Notes under the pieces: model-generated | The model's input: the letters and a program-made list of their open reading frames with translations, nothing else | Database searches by the model: none | What the model was told of the DNA's origin: nothing | Position numbers and translations under genes: made by a program | DNA from: Elusimicrobiales bacterium | Lineage (GTDB): Bacteria > Elusimicrobiota > Elusimicrobia > Elusimicrobiales > UBA9959 | Length of the DNA stretch: 24,145 bases | Reading direction: 5' to 3' | Assembly: GCA_026419335.1 (NCBI GenBank) | Contig: JANZZP010000069.1 | Coordinates: 1-24,145 of the forward strand | Part shown: positions 22,710 to 24,145 of the stretch, in pieces | Numbering within the stretch: position 1 is the stretch's first letter | Layout: each line of letters opens with the position of its first letter

Positions 22710-23197
22710 TTATTATAAAGTTTTTAGTTATTTTTCTTACATTTAATATCTATTCAAAAGATATCTCACATTGCTTAAAAAAGGAAGGAACTATAACCAT
22801 TTGTTTTTGTGATAAGTTTTGTATAGATTCTATTGAAGCTAATAAGGATACTTTTAATTTACCATATAGCGTGTATAAGCTAAAAAAGTACAAAAATGTC
22901 TTTATAAATGATAAAGAGTTATATAATAAAATAATGAATTGTGTTTATAAAAATTTCAGTAGCTATTTAGATAAGTGTAATATTGGATATAAATTAATTG
23001 AATTTATACCGCTTAAATCTGAAAAAAGGATTGCAAATGCCATAGTTAATTTTGATGGTATCAATGTAGTTTTTGGAATTATTAAGAAAAATGATTATTT
23101 TCTTATACTTCCCCCTAAAGAATTTTTTTTTATTGATGAAGAATATAAAAAATCTGTTTTTAAATATATAATAGATTTATGGAAAGTAAAAAAATAA
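22706..23197 (+). CDS. Exported Cys-containing protein with SpoVG-like C-terminal region
   Basis: 163 aa from a TTG start that overlaps the HAD stop codon (TTGA). GGGGG lies directly before it, closer than normal, so the start is uncertain. Residues 1-16 are a short hydrophobic signal or anchor. The middle has six Cys (23, 33, 35, 39, 79, 91). Residues about 95-157 follow the layout of SpoVG: a strand with YKLIEFIPL, then RIANAIVNFDGINVVFGI, then YFLILPPKE and a C-terminal helix YKKSVFKYIIDLW. The SpoVG match is by eye and weak to moderate. SpoVG proteins are normally cytosolic nucleic-acid binders, so a signal sequence in front would be unusual. Followed by the subtilase gene with a 19-nt overlap. 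Confidence 0.55.
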   Translation: MIIIKFLVIFLTFNIYSKDISHCLKKEGTITICFCDKFCIDSIEANKDTFNLPYSVYKLKKYKNVFINDKELYNKIMNCVYKNFSSYLDKCNIGYKLIEFIPLKSEKRIANAIVNFDGINVVFGIIKKNDYFLILPPKEFFFIDEEYKKSVFKYIIDLWKVKK

Positions 23198-24145
23198 ACC
23201 TTATAATTATATTACTTTTAGTATTAAACTCTATGATTTTCTCTGAAATTGAAAAAATTCAAATTAAGACTTCAGAAGGAAAAGAGATTTATGTTGAAGC
23301 AGTAAAGGGTGAATTAATTGTTCAGATAGATGAGAGAGAACAAGATAAAATAATTGAAATATTAAAATCTTATGGTTACGAAAAAATTCAAAGAATTTAT
23401 AAAAATTTTTATTCTGTTTATCACAAAAATAGAGTTTCTTATAACTCAATAAAAGCTTTCTCACTTTTAAATAGCATTAAAGTTTATCCAAATAGGATAA
23501 TTAAGCCTTTTTATATTCCATCAGATCAGTATTTTGGAGTTCAGTATTATTTAAATAAAATTAACGCTCTACAAGCTTGGGATTTTGAAGTGTATAATAC
23601 TACTATATCTCTTGCTCTTATTGATAGTGGTATTGATCCGACAAATCCTGATTTTAGTGGAATTTTATACTCTACACAGGTTGTTATAAAAGAAGATTGT
23701 AATATTATAAACAGTTGGGAGGAATATTTGAATTCTCTTCCTTATTTTCAACAATCAAATCCAGATGGGTTTCCTCATGGAACAGCTGTTGCTGGAGTTG
23801 CTGCTGCTTTAAGGAATAATATAGGACAGGGGATTGCTGGAATATCTAAAATGAAAATATATTCTTTTGATGTTTTTAGAGGTTTATGTGGGGGTGGTGC
23901 TTTCCTAACAGAAAAGGGGTTTGTAAAAGCACTTGAGTTTGTCAGGGATAAATTTTCTTCTATTCCAGGTAAAGTTATAATAAATATGAGTCTTGGAGCT
24001 ATGGGTGAATGTAGTCCATTAGTTTCTTCTATTATTAATGAATTATATAATTATGATAGTGGAAAAAAATTTATTTTAGTTGCTGCAACTGGAAAGCATG
24101 GTATTGAATATGTAGCTATGCCTGCAAATTGTAGTGGAGTTGTTG
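23179..24145 (+). CDS. Subtilisin-like serine protease (S8), 5' part (cut by window edge)
   Basis: 322 complete codons, continuing past the window. N-terminal signal-like segment (about 7-22), a propeptide-like part (about 40-110; GELIVQIDEREQDKIIEILKS, as in inhibitor I9-type or fervidolysin-type propeptides), then the S8 catalytic domain. Catalytic Asp149 lies in ALIDSGIDPTNPDF and His200 in PHGTAVAGVAAA. INMSLG (268-273) is also typical. At the position of the usual oxyanion-hole Asn (AAGN) the protein has AATGKHG, with Lys306. The catalytic Ser would lie beyond the window. It probably acts outside the inner membrane. The ATG at 23179 overlaps the preceding gene by 19 nt. Confidence 0.88.
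   Translation, partial: MESKKINLIIILLLVLNSMIFSEIEKIQIKTSEGKEIYVEAVKGELIVQIDEREQDKIIEILKSYGYEKIQRIYKNFYSVYHKNRVSYNSIKAFSLLNSIKVYPNRIIKPFYIPSDQYFGVQYYLNKINALQAWDFEVYNTTISLALIDSGIDPTNPDFSGILYSTQVVIKEDCNIINSWEEYLNSLPYFQQSNPDGFPHGTAVAGVAAALRNNIGQGIAGISKMKIYSFDVFRGLCGGGAFLTEKGFVKALEFVRDKFSSIPGKVIINMSLGAMGECSPLVSSIINELYNYDSGKKFILVAATGKHGIEYVAMPANCSGVV

Noticed and set aside
23264..23464. 66-aa minus-strand open frame
   Set aside because: It is opposite the subtilase propeptide region and has no ribosome binding site or recognisable content.
1..24145. CRISPR array, insertion sequence, prophage or defence/toxin-antitoxin system
   Set aside because: No regularly spaced repeats, no transposase or integrase motifs and no phage-like genes were seen on either strand. 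MazG here is the housekeeping pyrophosphohydrolase, not part of a mazEF pair.

Overview
The window is a low-GC stretch of bacterial chromosome, densely packed with mostly housekeeping genes. The organism is clearly diderm: it has an outer-membrane beta-barrel protein, an LptE-type LPS-assembly lipoprotein and a membrane-fusion-type protein. The gene mix (DUF3536-type GH57 next to glgC, thyX, leuS-lptE-holA-rpsT, an 'alginate-export-like' porin with a short Lys-start signal peptide) would fit an uncultured or little-studied diderm lineage such as Elusimicrobiota or a relative. That placement is an inference of low confidence.

Layout. (1) 1-665, minus: 5' part of an outer-membrane porin-like gene with its own promoter and two stem-loops in its leader. 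(2) 796-4933, minus: acyP, a sigma-70 factor, apt, tRNA-Arg(CCT), a membrane-anchored TPR protein and a DUF2867-type SDR protein, probably one transcription unit starting at a promoter just before acyP. (3) 5050-5848, plus: tRNA-Phe(GAA), a stand-alone receiver protein and rpsT. (4) 5823-16608, minus: ten genes head to tail with overlaps or gaps of at most 22 nt: thyX, a barrel-sandwich (membrane-fusion-like) protein, a chlorite-dismutase-family protein, glgC, GH57, phoH, ybeY, leuS, lptE, holA. (5) 16673-20011, plus: mazG, nagZ and a sodium:solute symporter, ending tail to tail in a YtxH-type gene (minus). (6) 20224-24145, plus: an HExxH protein, efp, a HAD phosphatase, an exported Cys-containing protein with a SpoVG-like C-terminus, and a subtilase cut by the window edge.

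How the genes work together. glgC and GH57 point to storage of alpha-glucan. nagZ plus the symporter could serve use or recycling of amino-sugar compounds. leuS, rpsT, efp, two tRNAs, ybeY and phoH form a translation and ribosome-maturation set. thyX, mazG, apt and holA serve nucleotide supply and replication. lptE and the porin serve the outer membrane.

No mobile element, CRISPR array, phage gene or complete new defence-type system was seen. The points of interest are unusual residues in otherwise ordinary proteins: an EF-P loop with Gln at the tip, YbeY with Asp as third metal ligand, a chlorite-dismutase-family protein without a proximal His, a subtilase with Lys at the oxyanion Asn position, and a sigma factor with changed -10-reading residues. 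There are also two likely leaderless transcripts, genes that overlap tail to tail, and a structured porin leader.
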